Shown piece after piece: positions 51,228-60,300 of a stretch of DNA of 64,000 nucleotides. This stretch comes from Gemmatimonadota bacterium (GTDB lineage: Bacteria > Gemmatimonadota > Gemmatimonadetes > Gemmatimonadales > Gemmatimonadaceae): the NCBI GenBank assembly GCA_026387935.1, contig JAPLKU010000019.1:62001-126000 (forward strand). The letters run 5' to 3'. The number at the start of each line of letters is the position of its first letter. Within the stretch, counting starts at the first letter, position 1. The position numbers were made by a program, and so were the translations under genes. Below the pieces are notes generated by a model. That model saw only the letters and a program-made list of their open reading frames with translations, was not told the DNA's origin and made no database searches.

Positions 51228-54196
51228 CGCTTCTTCCGTTCGATGTCGGCCAGTTTAGCGCGGATCTCGTCGTCGACCTTCTTCTGCGACGGCTCGGCGC
51301 GACCGCGGTACATCAGGTAGTCGCGCCATACACGAACGGCGCCGGATGAATCGCCGGCGGAAAGCGCCAGCCGGCCGACTTCGCGACGGCCGGCCGTCCA
51401 CTGGAGGGTACCGGAGGGTTCCCAAACCACTGTGCGCTCCGCAGCTGCCGCTGCGCGCTTGGCGTCGCCCAACCGTTCCCACGATTTCGCCACAATCAGG
51501 TTCATCGCACCCCGAGTGTCGCCCCCGGCCGACGATGGGCCATCACGGAGAACCGAATCCGTCCGCGCAAGCACGGCACGGTCTGGCGTTGCTCCCGGAA
51601 CAACCAACCGGAGCACATCCGCGTAGAGGCGCGCCCCGGCCGCAGCGTACGTCGAGTCCTTGAGCGAGGCGATGGCGTCCAACCGCTTGATTGCTGACGT
51701 GAGCGTTGCCGTATCCGCACGGTACGACGCCCAGAGTCCCTCGACCCAGAGTGGCCCACGTTCCGCATGGACGGGGCGACTCAGTGACTCGGCAGGTTTG
51801 CGAAGTCCGGTGGTCACCAGGGCAACCGCATCAACACCCGCCGTAGAGTCACCGCCGGCGAAGATCGCGTCGTATACCACCTCCGTCGGGGCAGTGCCAG
51901 CGCCCGCCGCCCCCGCGAGTTGCCGCAGGCGTTCGCCAACCTGGCGCGCGGCCGCGGGACGGCCCTGCCCGGCCATCGCTCGGCGTTGATACAGCACCAG
52001 ATTCTGCCGCTGTGCGGCGTCGGCGGAGCGATCGAAGGCCATGGCCATCAACGTGTCGCCGATTCGGGTGCCGTTGGCGAAAAACCCGGTCATCATGAGC
52101 TGATCGCGATTCAGACGAGCGAGCTCGGGTCGGTAGTGAGCGAGGTCGGTCGAGTCGCCCGAGAGCACGCGCGCGGCAATCGACACCTCCGGCGTATTGG
52201 CGTGCAACGAATCGGCGACACGGTTTGCGCGCACCATTCCGTCAGCGCCCCATTGCAGGTGCGCCATGTGCGCCTGCACGTACGTGACGTTCGGATCGAG
52301 CGCGAGCACGCGCTGAAACGCGGCCGCCGCCCTCCGATACGCCTCGTCATGCGTGATGCCCATCGCCGGTCCTGTATGGAAGTACGAGTCCCCGATCAGG
52401 TACCACCCCTCCGGGTGGTCGGGAATCTGCTGTACCAGTCGCTCGCGCAAGTCACTGATTTCCCGCAGCGTCATCGGGTGGCCGGCGAACCGCGTCGGCG
52501 TCGTCATCTCGAGCAGCACGAGATCGCGAGGTCCGAGACGATCGCGGTGATTGAACGCGGTCGCGAGCCCGTTAGCTGCACCGAGGCTGACCAAGCTCCA
52601 CCCCTGCGCGAGGCTGAGTCCCATGCCGGCCAGCGCGAAGGTCGAGTCCTGGCCCAGCGCGGCAGCGAACGCGGTGTACGCCTCGGCGAACCGGCTGTCG
52701 CGAAGCGCCTCCCGACCTACCAGATACTGGCGCAGGGCTGCCGGCGGGACCGACTGCAGCGAGTGCAACCGCTCGGCCGCTTCGCCCACACGGAGGCTGA
52801 GCAACTGACCGGCAAGCTGCGCGGCAAGCGTCGCGATGCTGTCGGCCGGCCCCTTCACCTGCGCCTGAATCGCCCGTCCGCCGCGCGCCGACGTCAGCGT
52901 GGCCGACACGACGAGATCCGTCCCCGCCGCGACGATGCTGCCGCGGAGCAGCTGCCCCGCGCTGAGCTCGCGGGCGATGCCGAGCGCCTCCTCGTCCGTC
53001 AGTCCGCGCTCGGCCCCGCCCTTTCGCTTCCACTGCGCGATCGCCGTTTGCGACGAGATGGCGCGTGGGCCGGCCTCACCGGTGAGGTTGGACTCGAGCA
53101 CGTTGACGATGCCCTCGCGTAGGTACGCGAACTGCGGCCCACCGCTGAACTCGAACGGCAGTACGAGCACCACGTTGGAATCCGACGCCTTTCCGCTCCG
53201 CAGTTTCGCGATGGCGAACCATCCAACGACCAGCATGACCGCCGCCACGGCGACCATCTTCGCCGCGCGGGCCGACGACCGACCAATCATGGCCGCCGGC
53301 GTAGCGCCAGTCGGCGTCATTCCCGCGACGGGCGACATCCCTCCGCTCGGCGTGCCAATGCGCTCCAGTTCGCTGACGACATCGTCCGCTGACTGATACC
53401 GATCACCCGGCTGTTTGAGCAGACACTTCGCGATCAGTGCTTCGAGCACGGGCGGCACCGATTGGCGCCGGGCTGATACGGCCGGCGCAGGCTCAGTCAC
53501 GTGCGCCGCGAGCACCTCGTGCGGCGAGCGTCGCACGAACGGAGGCTCGCCCGTGAGCATTTCGTAGCCGAGTACGCCGAGCGCGTAGATATCGGCACGG
53601 TGGTCCACATGCGGATCCGCGGCGGCCTGCTCGGGCGCCATGTAGGCGGGCGTGCCGAGCGCGACGCCCATAGTGGTGATGTTGCTGTTGCGGCCGGTGG
53701 AATCGCTGATGGCCTTCGCGACGCCGAAGTCGGCCACGAGCGCGTGCCGCCCTGAGAGCAGCACGTTGTCGGGCTTGATGTCGCGGTGCACCACGCCGGC
53801 TGCGTGCGCCGTTCCGAGCGCATCGGCCACCTCTCGCAGAATCCGTATCACATCGCCAATCGGCAGCCCGCCCTCACGCGTGATGCGCGCACGGAGCGAC
53901 TCCCCCTCGGCGAACGGCATGACGTAGTAGAGCAGGCCGTCCGCGACACCCGAATCCAGTACCGTCAGTATGTGCGGATGATGCAGGTTGGCCGCGGTGC
54001 GGATCTCACGGCTGAAACGTTCGGCGCCAAGCGTCTCTGCCAGCTCAGGCTTGAACACCTTGATGGCGACGCTGCGCTCGTGCTTGATGTCGCGCGCGAG
54101 GTACACCGTCGCTGCGCCACCCTCGCCGAGTTCACGCTCGACGAGGTAGCTGTCCTTGAGGGCTTCGCGCAGGCGCGTGAGAACGGCAGTGGTCAA
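51224..54196 (-). CDS. Ser/Thr protein kinase with a transmembrane helix and a large extracytoplasmic repeat domain
   Basis: 990 residues. The kinase domain (about 15-285) has LGEGGAATVYLA, Lys46 in VAIKVF, Asp139 in HRDIKPDN, DFG at Asp156 and the APE-like APEQAAADPHVD. Linker PVAGMTPTGATP leads to one membrane helix at about 312-332 (MVAVAAVMLVVGWFAI). The outside part has a beta sensor region (about 340-470), then TPR-like helices (LRQYLVGREALRDSRFAEAY, ATAFNHRDRLGP) to the end. It probably senses an external cue and phosphorylates cytoplasmic targets. The layout is typical of large Gemmatimonadota kinases. Start ATG 54196. Confidence 0.92.
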   Translation of the reverse strand: MTTAVLTRLREALKDSYLVERELGEGGAATVYLARDIKHERSVAIKVFKPELAETLGAERFSREIRTAANLHHPHILTVLDSGVADGLLYYVMPFAEGESLRARITREGGLPIGDVIRILREVADALGTAHAAGVVHRDIKPDNVLLSGRHALVADFGVAKAISDSTGRNSNITTMGVALGTPAYMAPEQAAADPHVDHRADIYALGVLGYEMLTGEPPFVRRSPHEVLAAHVTEPAPAVSARRQSVPPVLEALIAKCLLKQPGDRYQSADDVVSELERIGTPSGGMSPVAGMTPTGATPAAMIGRSSARAAKMVAVAAVMLVVGWFAIAKLRSGKASDSNVVLVLPFEFSGGPQFAYLREGIVNVLESNLTGEAGPRAISSQTAIAQWKRKGGAERGLTDEEALGIARELSAGQLLRGSIVAAGTDLVVSATLTSARGGRAIQAQVKGPADSIATLAAQLAGQLLSLRVGEAAERLHSLQSVPPAALRQYLVGREALRDSRFAEAYTAFAAALGQDSTFALAGMGLSLAQGWSLVSLGAANGLATAFNHRDRLGPRDLVLLEMTTPTRFAGHPMTLREISDLRERLVQQIPDHPEGWYLIGDSYFHTGPAMGITHDEAYRRAAAAFQRVLALDPNVTYVQAHMAHLQWGADGMVRANRVADSLHANTPEVSIAARVLSGDSTDLAHYRPELARLNRDQLMMTGFFANGTRIGDTLMAMAFDRSADAAQRQNLVLYQRRAMAGQGRPAAARQVGERLRQLAGAAGAGTAPTEVVYDAIFAGGDSTAGVDAVALVTTGLRKPAESLSRPVHAERGPLWVEGLWASYRADTATLTSAIKRLDAIASLKDSTYAAAGARLYADVLRLVVPGATPDRAVLARTDSVLRDGPSSAGGDTRGAMNLIVAKSWERLGDAKRAAAAAERTVVWEPSGTLQWTAGRREVGRLALSAGDSSGAVRVWRDYLMYRGRAEPSQKKVDDEIRAKLADIERKKR

Positions 54197-54365
54197 GCGA
54201 ACTCCGTGGCAAAACGTGGCGACCGCCTATGATGGAACAATCATATTGAATGGGGCAAGGCCGGGCGCCGCCTAGGGACTGGGGTGCGACCTGTGCCGGC
54301 TTGCGCTGGCCGGAGAACGCCCGACGCGGTATTCTCTCAGGAACGCCTCAACCTGGGACCCCCCG

Positions 54366-57300
54366 ATGCATACGACCCGCCGTACCCGCGCGATCCTGGC
54401 CGCGACGCTGTTCTCGACGCTGTTCTCGACGCTCGCGTCGGCACAGAACGGTCCGCCGGCGCAAAGCGCAGCTGCCGCCGTCAATCCCCAGACGAACCTT
54501 CCGTATGGCGCACCGAGCGCCGCACCCGTCTCCAAGTGGACGCCACCGGTTTCGGCCGGACGCCAGCTCACGCTGAACGACCTGCTCACGTGGAAGGGCA
54601 TCGGCGCAGCGCAGCTCTCCAACGACGGCAAATGGTTTGCCTACGCCGTTGCGCCGAACGAAGGCGACGCCGAGGTGGTGATTCGCAGCACGGCCGCCGG
54701 CGCAACGGAAATACTTCGCTTCCCGGTGGGTGATGCATCGAATGCCGCCGGCGGCGGACGCGGTGGTGCCGGCGGCGGTGCCGGCGGCGGGGCCGTGCAG
54801 ATCTCCGGCAACAATCGCTGGGTGGCATTCAACGTGTATCCCACGGGTGTCACGGGTGGTGGACGCGGCGGCCGCGGAGGACGTGGCGGCGGCGCAGGCG
54901 CTGCAGCAGCACCGGGCGGCGGCGGATCGCCAAAGCTCGCGGTGATTGACCTGACCAACGGTACGCGCCGCGAATTCGAAAGCGTGCGCGCGTTCCGTTT
55001 CGCCGGCGACAAGTCACACTGGCTCGCGATTCATCATGCGGCGCCCGGCGCGGCTCCGGCGGCGGCGCCTGCAGGTGGACGCGGCGCGGCTCCGGCAGGC
55101 GGCGGTGGCGCGGCGTCCGTGCTCGAACTTGTTGATCTCACCGGTGGCACGGCGATTCCCATCGCCAACGTTTCTGAATTCGCGTTCAACGAACAGGGTA
55201 CGTGGATCGCGTACGCGGTAAGCGCGACGGACCTCGTCGGCAACAGCGTACAGCTGCGCGAACTCGCGACGGGTGTGAACCGTCCACTCGATTTCCAGAA
55301 GGCCTCGTACCGCCGCCTCACCTGGGGCGACTCGAGCAGCGCACTCGCCGCGTTCCGTGTCGTCACCGACTCGGCAGGCGGTGATGAGCAGGCAACGGTG
55401 GTCGCGTGGACCAACGCGCTCGCACCAAACGCGAAGGCAGTTGAGATCAGCGCGAAGAGTAGCGGCGTCAGCAGTGGACTCGTGGTGAGCACGGACCGCG
55501 CGCTGCAGTGGGGCGATGGCCAGAAGAACATTTTCTTCGGCCTCCGCGAACCGCGCCCGCCGCGCGACCTGACCGCTGGCACATTCAACGGCACCACGAC
55601 GCAGGGCTCTGCGCCCGGCGCCGGCAACACCGGACAGATCGCTGCCGCGCCGCAGACGAGCGCGGATGTGCCGTCGCTCATTCTCTGGCATTGGAAGGAC
55701 GCGCGTCCGCAGGCCGAGCAGCAGGTGCAGGAAGCGCAGGACAAGGCGTTCAGCTACCTGTCGGTCTACAACATCGCGGGCCAGAAAGTCACGAAGCTCA
55801 CGGACGACAAGGTGCGCGATGTGGCGATTGGCCCCAAGGACACGTGGGGCATCGGCAACGACGGCTCCGAGTACGAGCGTGAGGCCGGCATTCGCGGATT
55901 CAACTTCCGCGACATCTACGCCGTGAACATCGGCACCGGTGAGCGAAAGCTCATCCAGAAGAAGGTGCCCGGTGGTGCTGGTGGCGGCGGCGGGCGCGGT
56001 GGCTTCGGCGCGTCGGCGTTCTCCAACGACAACGGTAAGTACGCGTACTACGACACCGGCGACTGGAAGGTGTACGACTTCAATGCCGGTGCCACGAAGA
56101 CGATCACCACCGGCGTGCCGGCGAAGTTCTGGAACACCGACGACGACCACAATCAGGTGAAGCCCGCCATTGGCGGCGCGCTCATCGGTTGGACCAACGA
56201 CGGCAACAACGTCATCATCCGCGACAACTGGGACGCGTGGCGCCTGCCGATTTCGGGCACGGGCGCAGTGAACATCACTGGCAACGGACTCAAGGACCAG
56301 ATCCATTACCAGGCGCGCCTGCTCTCCGACCCGCGCGACCGCGGCGGTATTGACCTCTCCAAGCCGCTCTATTTCCAGACGTACGGCGAGTGGACCAAGA
56401 AGGAAGGCCTGTCGAAGGTCGACCCGATGAAGGGCGGAGCAACACAGATCACCTGGGAAGACGCCAAGGTGAGCTACCGCAAGGCACGCGACGGTGACAC
56501 CTGGATTTTCCAGCGCCAGAGCGTGGTGAAGTTCCCGGACTATTACGCCGCCGACGACGGCATCAAGAACGAACGCCGTCTCACCGACGCCAACCCGCAG
56601 CAGAAGGACGTGGCCTGGTCGCCGGGCGCGCGCCTGATCGACTACAGCTGCGACAACGGACTCGGGAAGCATCAGGGCGTGCTCTTCCTCCCCGCCGGCT
56701 ACGAAAAGGGGAAGAAGTATCCGATGCTCACGTACATCTACGAGAAGCTCTCGCAGGGCACGCATGTGTATCCGGCGCCGAACGCAACGCGCTACTCGAA
56801 CCCTGCCGTCTTCACGTCACGCGGTTACGCGTTCTTCCAGCCGGACATCGCCTACAAGGTCAACGATCCAGGCCGCTCGGCGGTCTGGTGCGTGCTGCCC
56901 GCCGTGAAAGCGGCGATCGCAACGGGCATGATTGACGAAGCCCGCATTGGCTTGCAGGGCCACAGTTGGGGCGGTTATCAGTCGACGTTCATCTCGACAC
57001 AGACGAAGATGTTCAAGACTGTGGTATCGGGCGCACCGCTCACCGACATGGTGTCGATGTTCGGCTCGGTGTACTGGAACTCGGGCAGCACAGACGCCTC
57101 GATCTTCATCTCGAGTCAGGGGCGCTTCACAGGTGGGCCGAACGACATTCCAGAGGTCTACGCGCGAAACTCGCCGCAGACCTACGCGCAGAACGTGTCG
57201 ATCCCCTACATGGTTCTGGCCAACGACCGCGACGGCGCCGTGGACTTCAACCAGGGCATCACGTACTACAACCACCTGCGTCAAATGAACAAGGAAGTGA

Positions 57301-57527
57301 TTCTACTCGAGTACGTGGGCGAGAATCATGGCCTCGCGCGTCCAGCGAACCAGAAGGACTACGCGCTGCGCATGACGGAGTGGTTTGACACCTTCTTGCG
57401 CGATCAGCCGGCGCCGGACTGGCTCAAGGAAGGCATTCCGCGCCTCAAGATGGAAGAGCATCTGAAGACGCGGCGTGTGTTGGTGGATCCGAAGGCGACG
57501 GTACCGGTGCCGCGGATCACCCCGTAG
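54366..57527 (+). CDS. Exported S9-family prolyl-oligopeptidase-type peptidase
   Basis: 1053 residues. Signal peptide (ILAATLFSTLFSTLASAQ), a beta-propeller domain and the C-terminal alpha/beta hydrolase domain. The catalytic Ser867 is in LQGHSWGGYQST, the Asp956 in LANDRDGAVD and the His988 in GENHGLARPAN. Two Gly/Ala-rich low-complexity inserts lie in the propeller (about 125-145 and 155-190, GGGRGGAGGGAGGGA-like; also 220-250). They have no known role. Such enzymes cut short peptides in the periplasm. Divergent from the kinase gene. Confidence 0.9.
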   Translation: MHTTRRTRAILAATLFSTLFSTLASAQNGPPAQSAAAAVNPQTNLPYGAPSAAPVSKWTPPVSAGRQLTLNDLLTWKGIGAAQLSNDGKWFAYAVAPNEGDAEVVIRSTAAGATEILRFPVGDASNAAGGGRGGAGGGAGGGAVQISGNNRWVAFNVYPTGVTGGGRGGRGGRGGGAGAAAAPGGGGSPKLAVIDLTNGTRREFESVRAFRFAGDKSHWLAIHHAAPGAAPAAAPAGGRGAAPAGGGGAASVLELVDLTGGTAIPIANVSEFAFNEQGTWIAYAVSATDLVGNSVQLRELATGVNRPLDFQKASYRRLTWGDSSSALAAFRVVTDSAGGDEQATVVAWTNALAPNAKAVEISAKSSGVSSGLVVSTDRALQWGDGQKNIFFGLREPRPPRDLTAGTFNGTTTQGSAPGAGNTGQIAAAPQTSADVPSLILWHWKDARPQAEQQVQEAQDKAFSYLSVYNIAGQKVTKLTDDKVRDVAIGPKDTWGIGNDGSEYEREAGIRGFNFRDIYAVNIGTGERKLIQKKVPGGAGGGGGRGGFGASAFSNDNGKYAYYDTGDWKVYDFNAGATKTITTGVPAKFWNTDDDHNQVKPAIGGALIGWTNDGNNVIIRDNWDAWRLPISGTGAVNITGNGLKDQIHYQARLLSDPRDRGGIDLSKPLYFQTYGEWTKKEGLSKVDPMKGGATQITWEDAKVSYRKARDGDTWIFQRQSVVKFPDYYAADDGIKNERRLTDANPQQKDVAWSPGARLIDYSCDNGLGKHQGVLFLPAGYEKGKKYPMLTYIYEKLSQGTHVYPAPNATRYSNPAVFTSRGYAFFQPDIAYKVNDPGRSAVWCVLPAVKAAIATGMIDEARIGLQGHSWGGYQSTFISTQTKMFKTVVSGAPLTDMVSMFGSVYWNSGSTDASIFISSQGRFTGGPNDIPEVYARNSPQTYAQNVSIPYMVLANDRDGAVDFNQGITYYNHLRQMNKEVILLEYVGENHGLARPANQKDYALRMTEWFDTFLRDQPAPDWLKEGIPRLKMEEHLKTRRVLVDPKATVPVPRITP

Positions 57528-57569
57528 TTGATACGGCGGAACCGCGGAACCGCGGAGATCCGCGTCAGG

Positions 57570-57736
57570 AACCGCGGAGATCCGCGGAGATCCGCGGAGA
57601 AAAGGGCTGAGAAAACGCTGAGACTACAACTGACTGGGGGAACTACAACGACCGATGGATGTCGTGGTAGTTCCCCCAAGTCTTTGTAGTACCCGCGAAT
57701 CTCTGTAGTGCCTTTCTCCGCGGATCTCCGCGGTTT
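57570..57736. repeat. Nested intergenic palindromes between S9 peptidase and PAP2 genes
   Basis: Outer arms: AACCGCGGAGATCCGCGG and on (57570-57590) pair with TCTCCGCGGATCTCCGCGGT and on (57714-57735), 21 bp. Inner arms: TGGGGGAACTAC-A-ACGAC (57635-57652) pair with GTCGT-G-GTAGTTCCCCCA (57661-57678). The left side also holds tandem GAGATCCGCG units. It can act as terminator for the converging genes, but is much larger than needed. Confidence 0.75.
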
Positions 57737-57741
57737 CACAA

Positions 57742-58419
57742 CTAGATCTCTCCCCTCGCTCGGGCTCTCTTCCGCATCGCACTCCACACCCCCCAGCCAA
57801 TACTCCAGCCGAAGAGCGCGCCGACCATCACGTCGGAGAGGAAATGCGCATGCGCCAGCACTCGCGTGGCGGCGCACCCCGCAGCGAGCAGGTACCAGAT
57901 CCAGTGCCCACCTGGAAATATTCGCGCGAAGATCGTGGCCGCCGCGAAGGCCACCATCGTGTGGCTGCTCGGCATCGCGAGACCGGCGGTGGAAAACGGC
58001 TGATCGTCCCACCCGCGAAAGCCGTAGTCGCCGCCGTTGATCTCCGGCCGCTCGCGGCGAATCACCAGCTTAAGGACTTCACACACGATTCCGGCGAGCG
58101 CAGGCGCAAAGACCAACCCGAGTGCATGCCGTTTCGCGGTGACCCGATCGCCGTTGCGCTGTTGCAACCAAAGCGCCGCGGCGGCGATGAGCCAGGTGGG
58201 ATACCAGCCCATCACGCGCAGCAGGCGGCCCCACTCCGTTTCGTACACCGCCGCGTATTGCGCGTGATCGTAGAGCCAGCGGTCCACGAGCATTGGTATC
58301 CCGGCGAACACGCACACGAATCCCAGCAGCCAGAGCGTGCGCACGAGCACATTCGCCTTCCAGATGTAGCGCTCGTCCCAGCGCTGGGCCGCCGCTGAAC
58401 CGGTTTCGGCGTCGCTCAT
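57742..58419 (-). CDS. PAP2-family membrane phosphatase
   Basis: 225 residues with about six helices. The three motifs of the family are IRRERPE (motif 1), MPSSHTMVAFA (motif 2, Ser-His) and TRVLAHAHFLSDVMVGALFG (motif 3, Arg/His/Asp). It dephosphorylates lipid phosphates such as undecaprenyl-PP or phosphatidic acid at the inner membrane. Its ATG overlaps the Nudix stop. Confidence 0.88.
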   Translation of the reverse strand: MSDAETGSAAAQRWDERYIWKANVLVRTLWLLGFVCVFAGIPMLVDRWLYDHAQYAAVYETEWGRLLRVMGWYPTWLIAAAALWLQQRNGDRVTAKRHALGLVFAPALAGIVCEVLKLVIRRERPEINGGDYGFRGWDDQPFSTAGLAMPSSHTMVAFAAATIFARIFPGGHWIWYLLAAGCAATRVLAHAHFLSDVMVGALFGWSIGWGVWSAMRKRARARGEI

Positions 58420-59015
58420 CGGGCTACCTCCTGGAAGGTGCGCAGGATTCGTTCGGTCAGTCCCCAGATCACATGTGCATCATAATGAATCGCGTCGCGC
58501 CACATCCAGAATGTGCCGCGCGTCTGCACGCGTGTGTTGCGCGTGTTGGCGGGATCAAAGAGCGCCGAGAGCGGCACCCAGAAGTGTGACGCCACTTCGC
58601 TCGAGAGCACGAACGCCGGTGTATCGCGCAGAATGGCCACGTACGGCCGCACGATCACCGGTGGCAGCAACGGCGTGCGGGGGCGCAGCTCATCGAGTGA
58701 TCCGATCAGTTCGCCATGCACGTGGATATCGAGCCCAAGCTCCTCGCGCGTCTCGCGGACCACCGTATCGGCCAGATCGGCTTCACCGTCATCGCGCCGC
58801 CCGCCGGGCAACCCTACCTGCCCGCTCCAGGGATCGCCCTCGTGGACCGCGCGTTTGATAAAGAGCATCTCCACGGCGCCATTTCGTTCGCGTAGCACCA
58901 TCGCCACGGCTGCTTCCCAGAACGGCTCGTCGCGCTCCGCGACTGTTGGCGTTTGGGCGCGCACGGCGCGTGCGATACGAGTCAGCCGCGATTCGTTCAT
59001 CGGCGAATCGCCCAT
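58416..59015 (-). CDS. Nudix hydrolase (CoA pyrophosphatase-like)
   Basis: 199 residues. The Nudix box GX5EX7REUXEEXGU reads GGRRDDGEADLADTVVRETR then EELGLD; the preceding SGQVGLPGGR is typical of the NudL/CoA-diphosphatase branch. It hydrolyses nucleoside diphosphate derivatives such as CoA. 3 bp after the dicarboxylate symporter; overlaps PAP2 by 4 bp. Confidence 0.87.
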   Translation of the reverse strand: MGDSPMNESRLTRIARAVRAQTPTVAERDEPFWEAAVAMVLRERNGAVEMLFIKRAVHEGDPWSGQVGLPGGRRDDGEADLADTVVRETREELGLDIHVHGELIGSLDELRPRTPLLPPVIVRPYVAILRDTPAFVLSSEVASHFWVPLSALFDPANTRNTRVQTRGTFWMWRDAIHYDAHVIWGLTERILRTFQEVAR

Positions 59016-59018
59016 GAC

Positions 59019-60260
59019 CTACGCCGCGCGCCGCCGGTCGAGAATGACCGCGGCGGCAAGATCGGCCGTGACATTCGACGTCGTCCGGAACATGTCGGGA
59101 ATCGTGTCCACCGCGAGCAGAACGCCCACTCCTTCGGCCGGCAGACCAACGGCGAGCAACACGGGCACCATCATGATGATGCTGCCTCCCGGAATTCCCG
59201 GCACGCTGAACGATGTCGCCACACTCGTCACCGCGAGCGTCGCATACTGCGCCGCGCCGAGTGGCACGCCGTAGAGCTTGGCGATGAACATCGCACCGAT
59301 GAGCTGACCGAGCACCGCGCCGACGCGAAAGGTCGTGATCATCAGCGGGAGCAGAAACGCCACGACGGGCTCACTCAGCGCGAGCCGGCCACGCGCCGCC
59401 GTGAGCATGGCGGGGAATGCCGCGAGCGAACTGCGCGCGCTGAACGCGACGGCCTGCGCCGGTAGAATCGCACGGGCGAACTCCATGATCGGCACGCCAC
59501 CGAAGAGCGACGCCGCCGGATAGATGACCAGCAGGCAGTACGCCGCCGTCGCGGCGCTGACGACAACCATGTAAGTGGCCAGCGCCCCAGCCGCTGAAAT
59601 CCCGATTCGGGCTGCCAGCACGAATGAGAGCGCGAACACACCCACCGGCGCGACCAGCAGCACGGCGCGCATCACCAGCAGGCAGGCCGACTGCACCGCG
59701 TCCATCACACCGAGCAGCGCCGCACGTCGCTCGGCGGCGATTTTGGTCAGCGCCGCGCCGAGCGCAATTGAAAAGACAATCAGCGGCAGCAGTGCTCCGT
59801 CCGAGGCCGCTTTGATCGGATTCACCGGCACGAGGTCAACGAACCACTGGCCAACGCCAGGCAACTGCTTCGCACCTTCAACGGCCGATGCACCAGCCTT
59901 GGCCGCACCGGCGCGGAGGGCCTCGGCGGCCGCGGGATCAATGGACAGCGCGCTAAAGGCCAGTGGCCCGACCGCAATCGAGAAGAGCGCCGCGACCGCC
60001 AGCATCGCGAGGAACATCGCCAGTCCACGCGCACCGAGTATGCCCACGGTGCGTGCATCGGGCGCGCCACCAACGCCGAGCAGCAGCGACGACACCACCA
60101 GCGGGATGATGGCCATCCGGATCGCGGAAACCCAGATCGTGCCAACCGGCTGGAGGAGATCCGCCACGGGCCCGGCCACTCCGGCCCCGGCCGACGACGC
60201 GAGCACGCCCCCGCCGAGTCCGGCGACGAGTGCGATGAGGACCTTCACGGCGAGTGACAT
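59019..60260 (-). CDS. Dicarboxylate/amino acid:cation symporter
   Basis: 413 residues, DAACS family with re-entrant loops. Signatures: ISAIRMAIIPLVVSSLLLGV in the N-terminal half, SARSSLAAFPAM in hairpin 1 and IPGGSIIMMVPVLLAV with DTIPDMFRTTSNVTADL in the C-terminal half, where the Asp/Asn residues bind cation and substrate. It imports glutamate, aspartate, succinate or similar with Na+ or H+. Confidence 0.93.
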   Translation of the reverse strand: MSLAVKVLIALVAGLGGGVLASSAGAGVAGPVADLLQPVGTIWVSAIRMAIIPLVVSSLLLGVGGAPDARTVGILGARGLAMFLAMLAVAALFSIAVGPLAFSALSIDPAAAEALRAGAAKAGASAVEGAKQLPGVGQWFVDLVPVNPIKAASDGALLPLIVFSIALGAALTKIAAERRAALLGVMDAVQSACLLVMRAVLLVAPVGVFALSFVLAARIGISAAGALATYMVVVSAATAAYCLLVIYPAASLFGGVPIMEFARAILPAQAVAFSARSSLAAFPAMLTAARGRLALSEPVVAFLLPLMITTFRVGAVLGQLIGAMFIAKLYGVPLGAAQYATLAVTSVATSFSVPGIPGGSIIMMVPVLLAVGLPAEGVGVLLAVDTIPDMFRTTSNVTADLAAAVILDRRRAA

Positions 60261-60300
60261 TTGGAGGGAGAAGCTACGCGCGGTTGGCTACCTTGGATAT

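Noticed and set aside
55014-56765. A 583-codon open frame on the minus strand opposite the S9 peptidase
   Set aside because: Same reason: antisense shadow of a high-GC gene whose plus-strand product has a full catalytic triad.
57541-57600. Possible CRISPR-like array in the CCGCGGAGAT repeats
   Set aside because: Units are directly adjacent, without spacers of uniform length, and form a palindrome with 57,711-57,735; no cas genes.
59575-60300. N-terminal extension of the glycosyltransferase
   Set aside because: It runs antisense to the well-supported dicarboxylate symporter and is Ala/Ser/Thr-rich; the protein starts naturally at ATG 60301.
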